This document shows positions 18,811 through 27,957 of a DNA stretch of 64,000 nt, piece by piece. Source of the DNA: Novosphingobium colocasiae (GTDB lineage: Bacteria > Pseudomonadota > Alphaproteobacteria > Sphingomonadales > Sphingomonadaceae); contig NZ_BMZA01000001.1 in the NCBI RefSeq assembly GCF_014652555.1, positions 234,147 to 298,146 on the forward strand, in the 5' to 3' direction. Numbering within the stretch: the stretch's first letter is position 1; every line of letters starts with the position of its first letter. The notes beneath the pieces are model-generated. The model saw only the letters and a list, made by a program, of their open reading frames with translations, was not told where the DNA came from and did not search any database. The position numbers and the translations under genes were made by a program.

Positions 18811-19594
18811 GGTCGAGCCGGGGCCGGGGCCGACGATCGACCACTTCCGCGCCGGGGTGCTGGATGGCGTGGTGCACGGCTTTCTGGGCCGTGGCGGCGG
18901 CGTCAGCACCGGCGCGGTGGCCGGGCTGAACGTGGGCATCGGATCAGGCGATGATCCGCAACGGGTGGCGGAGAACCGCCGCCGCGCCGCCGAGGCAGTG
19001 CGGCCCGGCGGGCGGCTGGTCACGGTCTACCAGATCCATTCGGCGCTGTGCGCTACCGTTGGCCCGCAGCCCTGGCCGGAGACCGACCGGCCCGAGGCCG
19101 ATGCGCTGGTGACCGATCAGCCGGGACTGGTGCTGGGCGTGCTGACCGCCGATTGCGCGCCGGTGCTGCTGGCCGACCGCGCGGCAGGGGTGATCGGCGC
19201 GGCCCATGCCGGCTGGAAAGGGGCGATCGGCGGGGTGACCGACAGCACGATCGCCGCGATGGAAGCGCTGGGGGCACAGCGCGAGCGGATCGCGGCGGCG
19301 GTGGGCCCGTGCATTGCCCAGGCTTCCTACGAGGTCGACGATGCGTTCCGCGCGCGCTTCGTCGCGGATGACCCGGCCAATGCTGCCCGGTTCCTGGCCG
19401 GGCGGGCAGGGCACCATCAGTTCGATCTGGCCGGATATGTCGCCGGCCGCCTGCGCGCTGCCGGAATCGGCCCGGTCGAAAGCCTGGGCCTTGATACCTA
19501 TGCCGCGCCGGGGCGATTCTATTCGTTCCGCCGCGCCACGCACCGGGGAGAGCCGGCTTACGGTCGGCAGATTTCGGTGATTTCCCTCGGCTGA
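18803..19594 (+). CDS. pgeF: Purine nucleoside phosphorylase / polyphenol oxidase family (PgeF/YfiH)
   Basis: A 263-residue protein with the conserved Zn/Cu ligand motifs of the YfiH family: LTADCAPVLLAD, AAHAGWKGAIGGV with its His, VGPCIAQASYEV with its Cys and a C-terminal THRGEPAYGRQ with the last His. Family members edit peptidoglycan precursors or cleave nucleosides. The TTG at 18803 overlaps the last codons of pepN by 8 nt, so it is expressed with pepN. A second TTG at 18807 is out of frame. Confidence 0.9.
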   Translation: MVEVEPGPGPTIDHFRAGVLDGVVHGFLGRGGGVSTGAVAGLNVGIGSGDDPQRVAENRRRAAEAVRPGGRLVTVYQIHSALCATVGPQPWPETDRPEADALVTDQPGLVLGVLTADCAPVLLADRAAGVIGAAHAGWKGAIGGVTDSTIAAMEALGAQRERIAAAVGPCIAQASYEVDDAFRARFVADDPANAARFLAGRAGHHQFDLAGYVAGRLRAAGIGPVESLGLDTYAAPGRFYSFRRATHRGEPAYGRQISVISLG

Positions 19595-19812
19595 ACCCCG
19601 CTCGAAAGCCGCGCCTGACTCTCCGATTAATCATCCCAAAAAGGCGGTTGGCAGCGCGGGCATTCGCGTTTATCAGGCCCCCCAAGTCGCCGTGCGCCCG
19701 GAGTGTGTCCGTGCGCCAGCGATAATGGGGGTTCCAGTCATGCTATCGGTCGTTCCGGCCGACCTTGCAGGGGCCTCCTCCAGTGGTTGGCGTAAGCAAG
19801 GCAAGGGCTAAC

Positions 19813-20346
19813 ATGACAGAAGCAGAAGGCGTTCGGCGGCGCGATTTCATCAATATCGCCGCAGTCAGCGCGGCCGGCGTGGCCGGCGTCGGGATCGTGG
19901 TTCCGCTGGTCAGCCAGATGTCGGCATCGGCCGACGTTCTCGCGGCCTCTTCCACCGAGATCGACATTTCGGCGATCAAGCCCGGCCAGGCGATCAAGGC
20001 CGAATTCCGCAAGCAGCCGGTCTTCGTGCGCAACCTCACTCCCAAGGAGATCGAGGAAGCCAATGCCGTGGACGTGTCCTCGCTGCGCGATCCGCAGACG
20101 CTGGAAGAACGCACCAAGGAAGGCAAGACCAACTGGCTCATCACCATGGGCGTCTGCACCCACCTGGGCTGCGTGCCGCTCGGCGCCGGCGAGGGTGAGG
20201 CCAAGGGTGAATTCGGCGGCTACTTCTGCCCCTGCCACGGTTCCGCCTACGATACCGCAGCCCGTATCCGTAAGGGCCCCGCGCCCAAGAACCTTGAGGT
20301 TCCGGAATACGAATTCGCCTCCGATACCGTCGTCAAGATCGGCTGA
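19813..20346 (+). CDS. petA: Ubiquinol-cytochrome c reductase Rieske iron-sulfur subunit
   Basis: A 177-residue protein. A twin-arginine-like start (RRRDFINIAAV) and one membrane helix (about 16-36) are followed by the 2Fe-2S domain. Ligands Cys115 and His117 lie in CTHLGC, and Cys139 and His142 in CPCHGS, with the disulfide pair Cys120/Cys141. It transfers electrons from ubiquinol to cytochrome c1 in the bc1 complex. It is first of the petABC operon; petB begins 23 bp later. The first 218 bp upstream hold the promoter, with no motif I can name. Confidence 0.97.
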   Translation: MTEAEGVRRRDFINIAAVSAAGVAGVGIVVPLVSQMSASADVLAASSTEIDISAIKPGQAIKAEFRKQPVFVRNLTPKEIEEANAVDVSSLRDPQTLEERTKEGKTNWLITMGVCTHLGCVPLGAGEGEAKGEFGGYFCPCHGSAYDTAARIRKGPAPKNLEVPEYEFASDTVVKIG

Positions 20347-20369
20347 GCCAAGCGAGAGGATCACCAGAC

Positions 20370-21656
20370 ATGAGCTTTCCCTGGGCCAAGCAATACACGC
20401 CGAGCCATCCCTTCATGAAGTGGATGGACGAGAGGCTGCCCCTGCCGCGTCTCGTCTTCAATGCCGTCGGCAGCGGTTATGAGGTTCCGCGCAACCTCAA
20501 CTATTTCTGGAACTTCGGTTTCCTCGCGGGGCTGTGCCTCGTCCTCCAGATCGTCACCGGCATCGTCATGGCGATGCACTATGCCTCGAACACCGCCGTC
20601 GCGTTCGACAGCGTCGAGATGACCGTGCGTGACGTCAACTGGGGCTGGTTGATGCGCTATGCGCACGCCAACGGGGCCTCGGCATTCTTCGTCGTCATCT
20701 ACATCCACATCTTCCGCGGCTTCTACTTCGGGTCGTACAAGGCCCCGCGCGAAATGGTGTGGCTGCTGGGTGTCGTGATCTTCCTGCTGATGATGGCCAC
20801 CGCCTTCATGGGCTATGTGCTGCCTTGGGGCCAGATGAGCTTCTGGGGTGCCAAGGTCATCACCGGCCTGTTCGGCGCGATTCCGCTGGTCGGCGAACCG
20901 CTCCAGCAGTGGCTGCTCGGCGGCTTTGCCCCCGATAACGCCGCGCTGAACCGCTTCTTCTCGCTGCACTACCTGCTGCCGTTCGTGATCCTGGGTGTCG
21001 TCATCCTGCACATCTGGGCGCTGCACATCCCCGGCTCGTCCAACCCGACCGGCGTCGAAGTGAAGAGCGAGAGCGATACCGTTCCGTTCTATCCCTATTA
21101 CGTCGCCAAGGACGGCTGGGCGATCGGCGTGTTCGCGATCCTGTACTGCGCGATGGTGTTCTTCTTCCCCAACGCGCTGGGCCACCCGGACAACTACATC
21201 CCCGCCAACCCGATGAGCACTCCGGCGCACATCGTTCCCGAATGGTACTTCTGGCCGTTCTACGCGATCCTTCGCGCCTTCACGCAGGACTTCTTCTTCA
21301 TCCCGGCCAAGCTGATGGGCGTGCTCGCCATGTTCGGCGCGATCCTGGTGTGGTTCTTCCTGCCCTGGCTCGACAAGTCGCCCGTGCGGTCCGGCACCTA
21401 TCGCCCGCTGTACAAGAAGTTCTTCTTCTTCGGCCTGCTGCCGGCGATGGCGGTGCTGTTCTACTGCGGCGGTGCGCCGGCGGCCGAACCCTTCGTGATG
21501 CTGAGCCAGCTTGCGGCGCTCTACTACTTCGCGCACTTCCTGATCATCATCCCGATCGTCTCCGCGATCGAGAAGCCCAAGCCGCTGCCCTTCTCCATCA
21601 CCGAATCCGTGCTGGGTTCGGACGAGGGTGCCGCGCTCGCTCCGGCGGCTCACTGA
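20370..21656 (+). CDS. petB: Cytochrome b of the bc1 complex
   Basis: A 428-residue protein with eight or so membrane helices. Paired haem-ligand histidines are seen in helix B (GIVMAMHYASN and YAHANGASAFF) and in helix D (VIYIHIFRGFYFGSY and LHYLLPFVILGVVILHIWALH). The Qo-site PEWY motif is present (IVPEWYFWPFYAIL). It oxidises ubiquinol at the periplasmic side and reduces quinone at the inner side. It lies between petA and petC. Confidence 0.97.
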   Translation: MSFPWAKQYTPSHPFMKWMDERLPLPRLVFNAVGSGYEVPRNLNYFWNFGFLAGLCLVLQIVTGIVMAMHYASNTAVAFDSVEMTVRDVNWGWLMRYAHANGASAFFVVIYIHIFRGFYFGSYKAPREMVWLLGVVIFLLMMATAFMGYVLPWGQMSFWGAKVITGLFGAIPLVGEPLQQWLLGGFAPDNAALNRFFSLHYLLPFVILGVVILHIWALHIPGSSNPTGVEVKSESDTVPFYPYYVAKDGWAIGVFAILYCAMVFFFPNALGHPDNYIPANPMSTPAHIVPEWYFWPFYAILRAFTQDFFFIPAKLMGVLAMFGAILVWFFLPWLDKSPVRSGTYRPLYKKFFFFGLLPAMAVLFYCGGAPAAEPFVMLSQLAALYYFAHFLIIIPIVSAIEKPKPLPFSITESVLGSDEGAALAPAAH

Positions 21657-21684
21657 TCGACAGCTAGAACGAAAGACGAAAGAC

Positions 21685-22521
21685 ATGGCACGCATTCTCT
21701 CGATCCTCGTCGGGCTGTTCTTCACGGTCGCCCTGGCGTGGTCCTTCGGCAAGGGTGCTTACACCCAGATCACCGAGCCGCCCGCAGCCACTGCCGAGCA
21801 CGAATTCCACCTCCACCCCAAGGAAGTGAGCCATTCGTTCGACGGTCCCTTTGGCCGCTATGACAACCAGCAGTTGCAGCGCGGCTTCCAGATATACAAG
21901 GAAGTGTGCTCGGCCTGCCACTCGCTCAGCCACGTCGCCTTCCGCGACCTGAAGGCGATCGGCTATAGCGACGCCGAAGTGAAGGCGATTGCCAAGGGCT
22001 TCCAGGTCCCCGGCATCGACCCCGCAACGGGTGAGGCGAATACCCGTCCGGGCCTGCCGACCGACTACTTCCCCAAGCCCTTTGCGAACGACATCGCCGC
22101 GCGCGCCGCGAACAACAACGCGGTTCCGCCGGACCTGTCGCTGATGACCAAGGCCCGCCACGAAGGCACCGCCTATGTCTATTCGCTGATCACCGGCTAT
22201 CAGGAGCAGCCCGCCGAACTCCTGAAGGAGTTCCCGGATGCCAAGACGCCGAACGGGCTGCACTACAACCCGTACTTCGCCAACCTCAATCTGGCGATGG
22301 CACCGCCGCTGACCGCAGAAGGTCAGGTGACCTATGCCGACGGCACCAAGGCGACCGTGGACCAGATGGCGCAGGACGTTTCGGCCTTCCTGACCTGGAC
22401 CGCCGAACCCAAGCTGGACAAGCGCAAGCAGACCGGCTGGGCCGTGCTGGGCTTCCTGCTCTTCGCCACGATCCTGGGCTACATGTCCTATCGCAACATC
22501 TGGGCCGGCAAGAAGCACTAA
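21685..22521 (+). CDS. petC: Cytochrome c1
   Basis: A 278-residue protein. The signal peptide (residues 1-26) has the Leu/Val-rich core ILVGLFFTVALAW. The haem c site CSACH is at 75-79, the axial Met is probably in NLAMAPPL, and there is a C-terminal membrane anchor at about 250-272. It passes electrons from the Rieske centre to soluble or membrane cytochrome c, such as the product encoded at 8779-9381. Last gene of petABC, followed by a terminator. Confidence 0.97.
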   Translation: MARILSILVGLFFTVALAWSFGKGAYTQITEPPAATAEHEFHLHPKEVSHSFDGPFGRYDNQQLQRGFQIYKEVCSACHSLSHVAFRDLKAIGYSDAEVKAIAKGFQVPGIDPATGEANTRPGLPTDYFPKPFANDIAARAANNNAVPPDLSLMTKARHEGTAYVYSLITGYQEQPAELLKEFPDAKTPNGLHYNPYFANLNLAMAPPLTAEGQVTYADGTKATVDQMAQDVSAFLTWTAEPKLDKRKQTGWAVLGFLLFATILGYMSYRNIWAGKKH

Positions 22522-22544
22522 GCTTCCCGTCCGATCCAAACGGC

Positions 22545-22583
22545 AACGCCCCTGCATCCTCGCGATGTCAGGGGCGTTTCCTT
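22545..22583 (+). terminator. Terminator of petABC
   Basis: The arms AACGCCCCTG (22545-22554) and CAGGGGCGTT (22569-22578) pair perfectly over 10 bp and are followed by TCCTTGTT. The hairpin is about 24 bp past the petC stop. Confidence 0.8.
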
Positions 22584-22621
22584 GTTCGGGCGTGATGAAA
22601 TCGTGAAATGAGGCGCGGAAG

Positions 22622-23158
22622 ATGACGCAGGATGAACTGAAGGCACTGGTCCGTACCGTTCCTGATTTCCCGCACGCCGGCATCCTGTTCCGCGATGTCA
22701 CCACGCTGATCGGCCATGGCGAAGGCTTCGCTGTGGCGGTGACGCTGCTGGCACAGCAGGCTGCCGCAATCGGGGCCGAAGCGGTGGCCGGGATCGAGGC
22801 GCGCGGCTTCATCTTCGGCGCGGCAGTCGCGGCGCGGCTGGGTCTGCCGTTCGTGCCGGTGCGCAAGCCCGGCAAGCTGCCGGTGCCGGTGCTGGCACTG
22901 GACTATGCGCTTGAATACGGCACGGGCACGCTGGAAGTCGATCCGGGGGCGGTCCACGCCGGGCAACAGGTGGTGGTGATCGACGATCTCGTCGCCACCG
23001 GCGGCACCGCGCTGGCGGCGGTGGAACTGCTGCGCAAGGCCACTGCCCGCGCCGATCATGCGCTGTTCCTGATCGACCTGCCGGACCTGGGCGGCGCGGA
23101 CCGGCTGCGTGGTGCCGGGGTTGCGGTGCAGTCGCTGATGGACTTTCCGGGGCACTGA
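22622..23158 (+). CDS. apt: Adenine phosphoribosyltransferase
   Basis: A 178-residue purine-salvage enzyme that makes AMP from adenine and PRPP. The PRPP-binding loop VVVIDDLVATGGTA and the N-terminal PDFPHAGILFRDVTTL adenine-site motif are both present, and the length is standard. It follows the petABC terminator and is itself followed by a strong terminator, so it is probably monocistronic. Confidence 0.96.
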   Translation: MTQDELKALVRTVPDFPHAGILFRDVTTLIGHGEGFAVAVTLLAQQAAAIGAEAVAGIEARGFIFGAAVAARLGLPFVPVRKPGKLPVPVLALDYALEYGTGTLEVDPGAVHAGQQVVVIDDLVATGGTALAAVELLRKATARADHALFLIDLPDLGGADRLRGAGVAVQSLMDFPGH

Positions 23159-23163
23159 CCCTG

Positions 23164-23186
23164 ATCCTGCCGTAGCAGGATTTTTG
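23164..23186 (+). terminator. Terminator of apt
   Basis: A perfect 7-bp stem (ATCCTGC / GCAGGAT) with a CGTA tetraloop, followed by TTTT, immediately downstream of the apt stop. Confidence 0.85.
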
Positions 23187-23396
23187 GATTCACGCGGAGA
23201 CGCGGCGACGCAGAGATTGTCGGGCTTAAAGCCGAGCGCATCAAATCTGAATCATTCTCCGTTCGTATCGAGCGAAGTCGAGATACGCTGGCGCTGTGCT
23301 TTCCGTATCTCGACTTCGCTCGATACGAACGGAACTTGGGGTGCTCATTAAGCACACGATGCCCTACATCCCTCTGCGTCTCCGCGTCTCTGCGCG
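23187..23396. repeat. Inverted-repeat bracket around a 29-bp-arm palindrome
   Basis: An outer pair (23187-23216, starting GATTCACGCGGAGACGCGGC, and its inverse at 23371-23396) is related to the pair at 9482-9629. Between them a perfect palindrome has 29-bp arms (23259-23287 and 23304-23332; CCGTTCGTATCGAGCGAAGT start) and a loop containing CTGGCGCTGTGCT. The same palindrome with the same loop occurs at 30853-30925. It lies between the convergent apt and malonyl-CoA decarboxylase genes. No gene is supported here. Confidence 0.75.
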
Positions 23397-23411
23397 CCCA
23401 TCAATCGCTGT

Positions 23412-24767
23412 TCAGGCGACCTCCGCTGTCTTCGGTTCATCACCCTTGCGCTTGCCCTTGGCCGGTTTGGCGTCTTGCGTCTCTTCGAGCAGTGCGCGCA
23501 CCGCTTTCGAGGTGGCCACGGTGCCGGTCTCGGTCAGCGCGAAGTAGTTGGCTTCGATGTCGTCCAGGTCATAGAGGTAATTTACCATCACCCCGTGCGC
23601 CTGCTTGCGCCCGTTGGCCGAAAGATCGGCCCCGGCGTGCACCGCCTCAAGCCGCGCCCCGTTGCCGAGATGGAACCGCGCCACGGGATCGACCGGCTGG
23701 TTCCCCGCCCCCTTGGCCTCGACCAGATAGCGCGCCGCGATGGAGCGCAGTTCGTCGCCGTCCGGCACCGCGGCACCCGGACGGTCCTTGGCCAGCCACT
23801 TGGCAAAGCCCGGCACCGGCGACAGCGTGGCGAACGTCTTGAGCTGCGGCAGCTCGTCGCTGAGCAGGCCGACCACCCGCTTGATGAGGTAATTGCCGAA
23901 GGGAATGCCTTTCAGCCCGACCTGGCAATTGCTGATCGAATAGAAGATCGCATGGCTCGCCTGCCGTGGGTCGATCGGCTCGCGTTCCGCCGCGATGACA
24001 TCGTGGATGGCGCCGGGCAGGTGATCGGTCAGCGCCACTTCGACGAAGATCAGCGGATCGTCCTGCATCTGTGGATGGAAGAACCCGTAGCAGCGCCGGT
24101 CTACCGGTTCGAGCCGGCGGCGCAGATCGTCCCAGCCCTTGATTTCGTGCACCGCCTCGTAAGCGATGATCCGTTCCAGCAGCCGGGCCGAGGTATCCCA
24201 GCCGATCCGCCGCAGTTCCAGGAAGCCGGCGTTGAACCAGTTGGCAAAGGCGCTTTCCAGCTCGCGATCGAACGCCTTGAGCCCGGGGCTGCGATCGGGC
24301 GCGGCCAGCAGATCCTCGCGCATGCCGATCAGCCGCTGGGTGCCCTGAGGGGCAAGGTTGAGCAGGCGGATCAGCCGGCGCGAGGGCGATTCGGTGGCGG
24401 CGTTGAGCGCGCGGGCGGCCTCTTCATCGCCATCGCGCTGCCACCGCGCGATCGCGGCGGCGATCGCCTGCGCGTCAGCCGGATGGAGATCGTGGACTTT
24501 GGCCAGAAATGCCTGGCGCGCGTCCATCGGGCTCTGCTCGTAGAGCGTGAAAAACGCCGATGCCAGTGCCGGACCCGAAGCGCGCCCGCGCGGCGACAGC
24601 AGCGCATCGGCGAGGTCGAACAACCCGGCATGCTGGTCGCGCTTGGTAGAAACCCCGAAGCCGCGCAGCAACTTGCCCAGCCCCGCTCCGAAAATCCGGT
24701 CGAACGCTCCTCCTTTGCGCGAAGGGGCGGCAGCTTCGGCGGGCAGGCTGGTGCGGGCGGCGGTCAT
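23412..24767 (-). CDS. Malonyl-CoA decarboxylase
   Basis: A 451-residue protein with the two-part MCD layout. An N-terminal helical domain (AFFTLYEQSPMDARQAFLAKVHDLHP) precedes the GNAT-like catalytic domain. That domain contains CYGFFHPQMQDDPLIFVEVALT, an AIFYSISNCQVGLKGIPFGN block with the catalytic Ser and the NGARLEAVHAGADLSANG region. It converts malonyl-CoA to acetyl-CoA and CO2. The start at 24767 has AAGGAC upstream; the frame stays open 55 codons further without typical sequence. The last 25 residues are Lys/Glu-rich. Confidence 0.93.
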   Translation of the reverse strand: MTAARTSLPAEAAAPSRKGGAFDRIFGAGLGKLLRGFGVSTKRDQHAGLFDLADALLSPRGRASGPALASAFFTLYEQSPMDARQAFLAKVHDLHPADAQAIAAAIARWQRDGDEEAARALNAATESPSRRLIRLLNLAPQGTQRLIGMREDLLAAPDRSPGLKAFDRELESAFANWFNAGFLELRRIGWDTSARLLERIIAYEAVHEIKGWDDLRRRLEPVDRRCYGFFHPQMQDDPLIFVEVALTDHLPGAIHDVIAAEREPIDPRQASHAIFYSISNCQVGLKGIPFGNYLIKRVVGLLSDELPQLKTFATLSPVPGFAKWLAKDRPGAAVPDGDELRSIAARYLVEAKGAGNQPVDPVARFHLGNGARLEAVHAGADLSANGRKQAHGVMVNYLYDLDDIEANYFALTETGTVATSKAVRALLEETQDAKPAKGKRKGDEPKTAEVA

Positions 24768-24962
24768 CGCAGGGTCCTTAGGTCTGGCATCTGCCCCTAA
24801 CATTGCTGCATGTGCGAGAATATCAAGACCTTCCCGCCGCCGCCCGCCGAGCAGTGCGGGATTTATGCCAGGGCGACGGGGGAGGTGAGGGCGGGCCATC
24901 CGGATCAAGTCAGCCGTTGACGAACCCGTCAATCTCGGGCAATCGCCGGCACACCGGAACGG

Positions 24963-25036
24963 GCGGGTATAGCTTAGTGGTAAAGCCCTAGCCTTCCAAG
25001 CTAGTTATGCGGGTTCGATTCCCGCTACCCGCTCCA
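24963..25036 (+). tRNA. tRNA-Gly (TCC anticodon)
   Basis: A 74-nt cloverleaf: acceptor GCGGGTA pairs with TACCCGC, the anticodon loop CTTCCAA gives anticodon TCC, and the T arm has GGTTCGATTCC. CCA is encoded (25034-25036). The restriction-modification gene starts 77 bp downstream, but I see no integrase and no second copy of the tRNA 3' end. Confidence 0.95.
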
Positions 25037-25113
25037 ACTTCCCCACCCCCTCGCCTGATCGTTGCGGAATTGGCCGCTGCCGCCTAAGCCCGTGTCTCAC
25101 ACAGGGGACGGCG

Positions 25114-27957
25114 ATGCGGCTTGGCTGGGACGAGATACGGCGACGCGCCAAGGCATTCAGCGAGGACTGGAAGGACGCCCGTTACGAAAAGGGCGAAACG
25201 CAAAGCTTCTACAACGACTTTTTCGAGATTTTCGGCATCCGGCGGCGGCAGGTTGCCGTCTACGAGAAGCAGGTGCAGGCGATCGACAGCAATCGTCGCG
25301 GCTTCATCGATCTGTTCTGGCCCGGCACGCTGATCGTCGAGCAGAAAAGCGCGGGCCGCGATCTGCTGGCCGCGCAGATGCAGGCAAGCGAATATTTCAA
25401 CTGGCTGCCGCAGCGCGATCAGCCGCGCTATATCCTGACCTGCGATTTCCAGCGCTGGCGGCTGATCGATCTGGACGATAACGGCCGCGAACTGTCTTTC
25501 GCGCTGAAAGACCTGCACAAGCACGTTACCGCGTTCGATTTCATGCTGGGCCGCAAGGTCACGTTCGCCACGCAGGCGGGCGTCACCATCAAGGCGGCGG
25601 AGCTGATGGGCAAGCTGCACGATGCGCTGGAGGAATCCGGCTATGTCGGGCACGATCTGGAGCAGTTGCTGGTCCGGCTGCTGTTCTGCCTGTTCGCGGA
25701 CGATACCGGCATCTTCCAGCCCAAGGACATTTTCCTTCAACTCATAGAAAACGATACCCGGCCCGACGGCAGCGATGTGGGCCGCATGCTGAACGATCTG
25801 TTCGATGTGCTCGATACCCCGGAAACCGCGCGGCAGAGCACGCTGGCAGCGGAACTGAACGCATTTCCCTATGTCAACGGACGGCTGTTTGCCGGACGGC
25901 TGCGGACGGCCCACTTCACCGCCGCCATGCGCGGCCATCTGCTCGATGCCGCCAGGCACGACTGGTCGGGCGTTTCGCCGGCGATCTTCGGTTCGCTGTT
26001 CCAGTCGGTCATGGACGCAAAGGAACGCCGGGCCAAGGGCGCGCACTATACGACCGAAGCCAATATCCTGAAGGTGATCGGGCCGCTGTTCCTCGACGAC
26101 CTGAAGGCCGAACTGGCGGTGATCGTCGGGCGCAAGACCGGGCGCGACAAGGAACTGGACAAGTTCCTTACCCGGCTGACGCGATTGACGTTCTTCGATC
26201 CCGCCTGCGGCTGCGGCAATTTCCTGGTCATCGCCTATCGCGAGCTGCGCCGGCTGGAGCTTGAGGCGCTGGAGGCGCGCTGGCCCAAGGCGATGTCCGA
26301 TACCGGAGAGATCAGCCGCCAGGGCTTTCTCGATCCCGCGCTGCTCTCGCGCGTCACCGTCGACCAGTTCTTCGGCATCGAATACGAGGAATTTCCTGCC
26401 CGCATCGCCGAAGTGGCGATGTGGATGATGGACCATATCGCCAACAACGCCCTGAACGAGAGCTTTTCGGCCAACTATGCCCGCATCCCGCTCAAGGACA
26501 GCGCGCATATCCTGCACGGGGATGCGCTGGAGGAACCATGGGAGAACCTGCTGCCGCCCGAACGGTGCAGCTATGTCATGGGCAATCCGCCGTTCGTGGG
26601 GGCCAAGTACCAGAACGAGTTGCAGCGGGCACAGGTGCGCCGGATCGCCGGGCTGGGCGGCAGCGGCGGCACGCTGGACTATGTCGCGGCGTGGTTCATC
26701 AAGGCGGGGCAGTTCGTGCAGGACAACCGCCGCATCCGCATCGCTTTCGTTTCGACCAATTCGATCTGCCAGGGCGAACAGGTGGCGCAGCTATGGCCGA
26801 TCCTGTTCGACCGGTGCGGGCTGGAAATCGCCTTCGCCCACCGCACCTTTTCCTGGGGCAGCGAGGCGCGCGGCAAGGCGCATGTGCATGTCATCATCGT
26901 CGGACTGGCCCACCGCGATCACGAGCCTGCCGAAAAACGGCTGTTCAGCTATCCGGACATCAAGGGCGATCCGGTGGAGAGCCGCCACGCGGCGCTGACG
27001 GCGTACCTGTTCGATGCGAAGGGCGTCGCGAATCGGCATCTTGTGGTGAAGGAGGAGGGCAGGCCGATCAATGGGGCCGGGAAGATTGTGATCGGCTCGA
27101 AGCCCATCGATGGTGGCCACTACATTTTCGACGCAGATGAGCGCGCGCGCTTCATAGCTGAAGAGCCGGGCGCAACGGTGTTTATGCGCCCCTATCTTGG
27201 AAGCCAAGAGTTCATCAACGGAGGCGTCAGGTTCATTCTGCACCTGTCAGAAGCTCCACCACATGAAATCAGGCGACTGCCCAAAGTTTTGGAGCGAATT
27301 GCGAATGTCCGGGCTATGCGAGCAGCTAGCAAAAGCAAAGCGACACAGATGCTAGCGTCGGACCCAACACGTTATCACGTCACCGTTGTTCCCAAAGATG
27401 CATATCTTGTAATCCCCAAGGTCAGTTCAGAGCGCAGGGAATACGTGCCAATGGGGTGGCTGCAACCGCCCACGATCGCCAGCGATCTTCTGTTCGTTCA
27501 GCCCAAAACAACTTTGTTCGACTTCGCCATCCTGACCAGCCGCGCGCACATGGCGTGGCTGGCTCACATTGGTGGGCGGTTAGAAAGTCGATTTCGCTAC
27601 TCCATCGGCCTCGTTTACAACACCTTCCCCTGGCCTGACGCCACGCCGGCCCAGCGCGCGAAAGTCGAGGTGCTGGCGCAGGCTGTGCTCGATGCGCGCG
27701 CCGCGCATCCCACCTCCAGCCTGGCCGATCTCTATGATCCCGACACGATGCCCGCCAACTTGCGCAAGGCCCATGCCGCGCTCGATGCGGCCGTGGACCG
27801 GCTCTATCGCCCTGCGCCGTTCGCTTCCGATCGCGAGCGGGTGGAGCACTTGTTCGGCCGCTACGAGGCGATGGTGAACCCGCTGGAGCGGCTGGGAGCG
27901 GCAAAGAACCGCCGGGTCAGCCGCAAGGCGCAGCAGCAGGAGCCGCCGACCGGCTGA
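25114..27957 (+). CDS. MmeI-like single-chain restriction-modification enzyme (type IIL)
   Basis: A 947-residue fusion matching MmeI in length and order. The N-terminal nuclease has Asp66 and Glu76-Gln-Lys78 (D-x9-ExK). A helical spacer spans roughly 170-340. The amino-methyltransferase has SAM motif I FDPACGCGNF at 361-370 and catalytic NPPF at 491-494. The target-recognition domain lies roughly at 650-830, with a C-terminal helical domain. Such enzymes methylate one strand for self-protection and cut about 20 bp away when sites are unmethylated. The part encoded around 27100-27500 is clearly AT-richer, as if the recognition domain were exchanged. The stop codon touches the 182-bp repeat. 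Confidence 0.9.
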   Translation: MRLGWDEIRRRAKAFSEDWKDARYEKGETQSFYNDFFEIFGIRRRQVAVYEKQVQAIDSNRRGFIDLFWPGTLIVEQKSAGRDLLAAQMQASEYFNWLPQRDQPRYILTCDFQRWRLIDLDDNGRELSFALKDLHKHVTAFDFMLGRKVTFATQAGVTIKAAELMGKLHDALEESGYVGHDLEQLLVRLLFCLFADDTGIFQPKDIFLQLIENDTRPDGSDVGRMLNDLFDVLDTPETARQSTLAAELNAFPYVNGRLFAGRLRTAHFTAAMRGHLLDAARHDWSGVSPAIFGSLFQSVMDAKERRAKGAHYTTEANILKVIGPLFLDDLKAELAVIVGRKTGRDKELDKFLTRLTRLTFFDPACGCGNFLVIAYRELRRLELEALEARWPKAMSDTGEISRQGFLDPALLSRVTVDQFFGIEYEEFPARIAEVAMWMMDHIANNALNESFSANYARIPLKDSAHILHGDALEEPWENLLPPERCSYVMGNPPFVGAKYQNELQRAQVRRIAGLGGSGGTLDYVAAWFIKAGQFVQDNRRIRIAFVSTNSICQGEQVAQLWPILFDRCGLEIAFAHRTFSWGSEARGKAHVHVIIVGLAHRDHEPAEKRLFSYPDIKGDPVESRHAALTAYLFDAKGVANRHLVVKEEGRPINGAGKIVIGSKPIDGGHYIFDADERARFIAEEPGATVFMRPYLGSQEFINGGVRFILHLSEAPPHEIRRLPKVLERIANVRAMRAASKSKATQMLASDPTRYHVTVVPKDAYLVIPKVSSERREYVPMGWLQPPTIASDLLFVQPKTTLFDFAILTSRAHMAWLAHIGGRLESRFRYSIGLVYNTFPWPDATPAQRAKVEVLAQAVLDARAAHPTSSLADLYDPDTMPANLRKAHAALDAAVDRLYRPAPFASDRERVEHLFGRYEAMVNPLERLGAAKNRRVSRKAQQQEPPTG

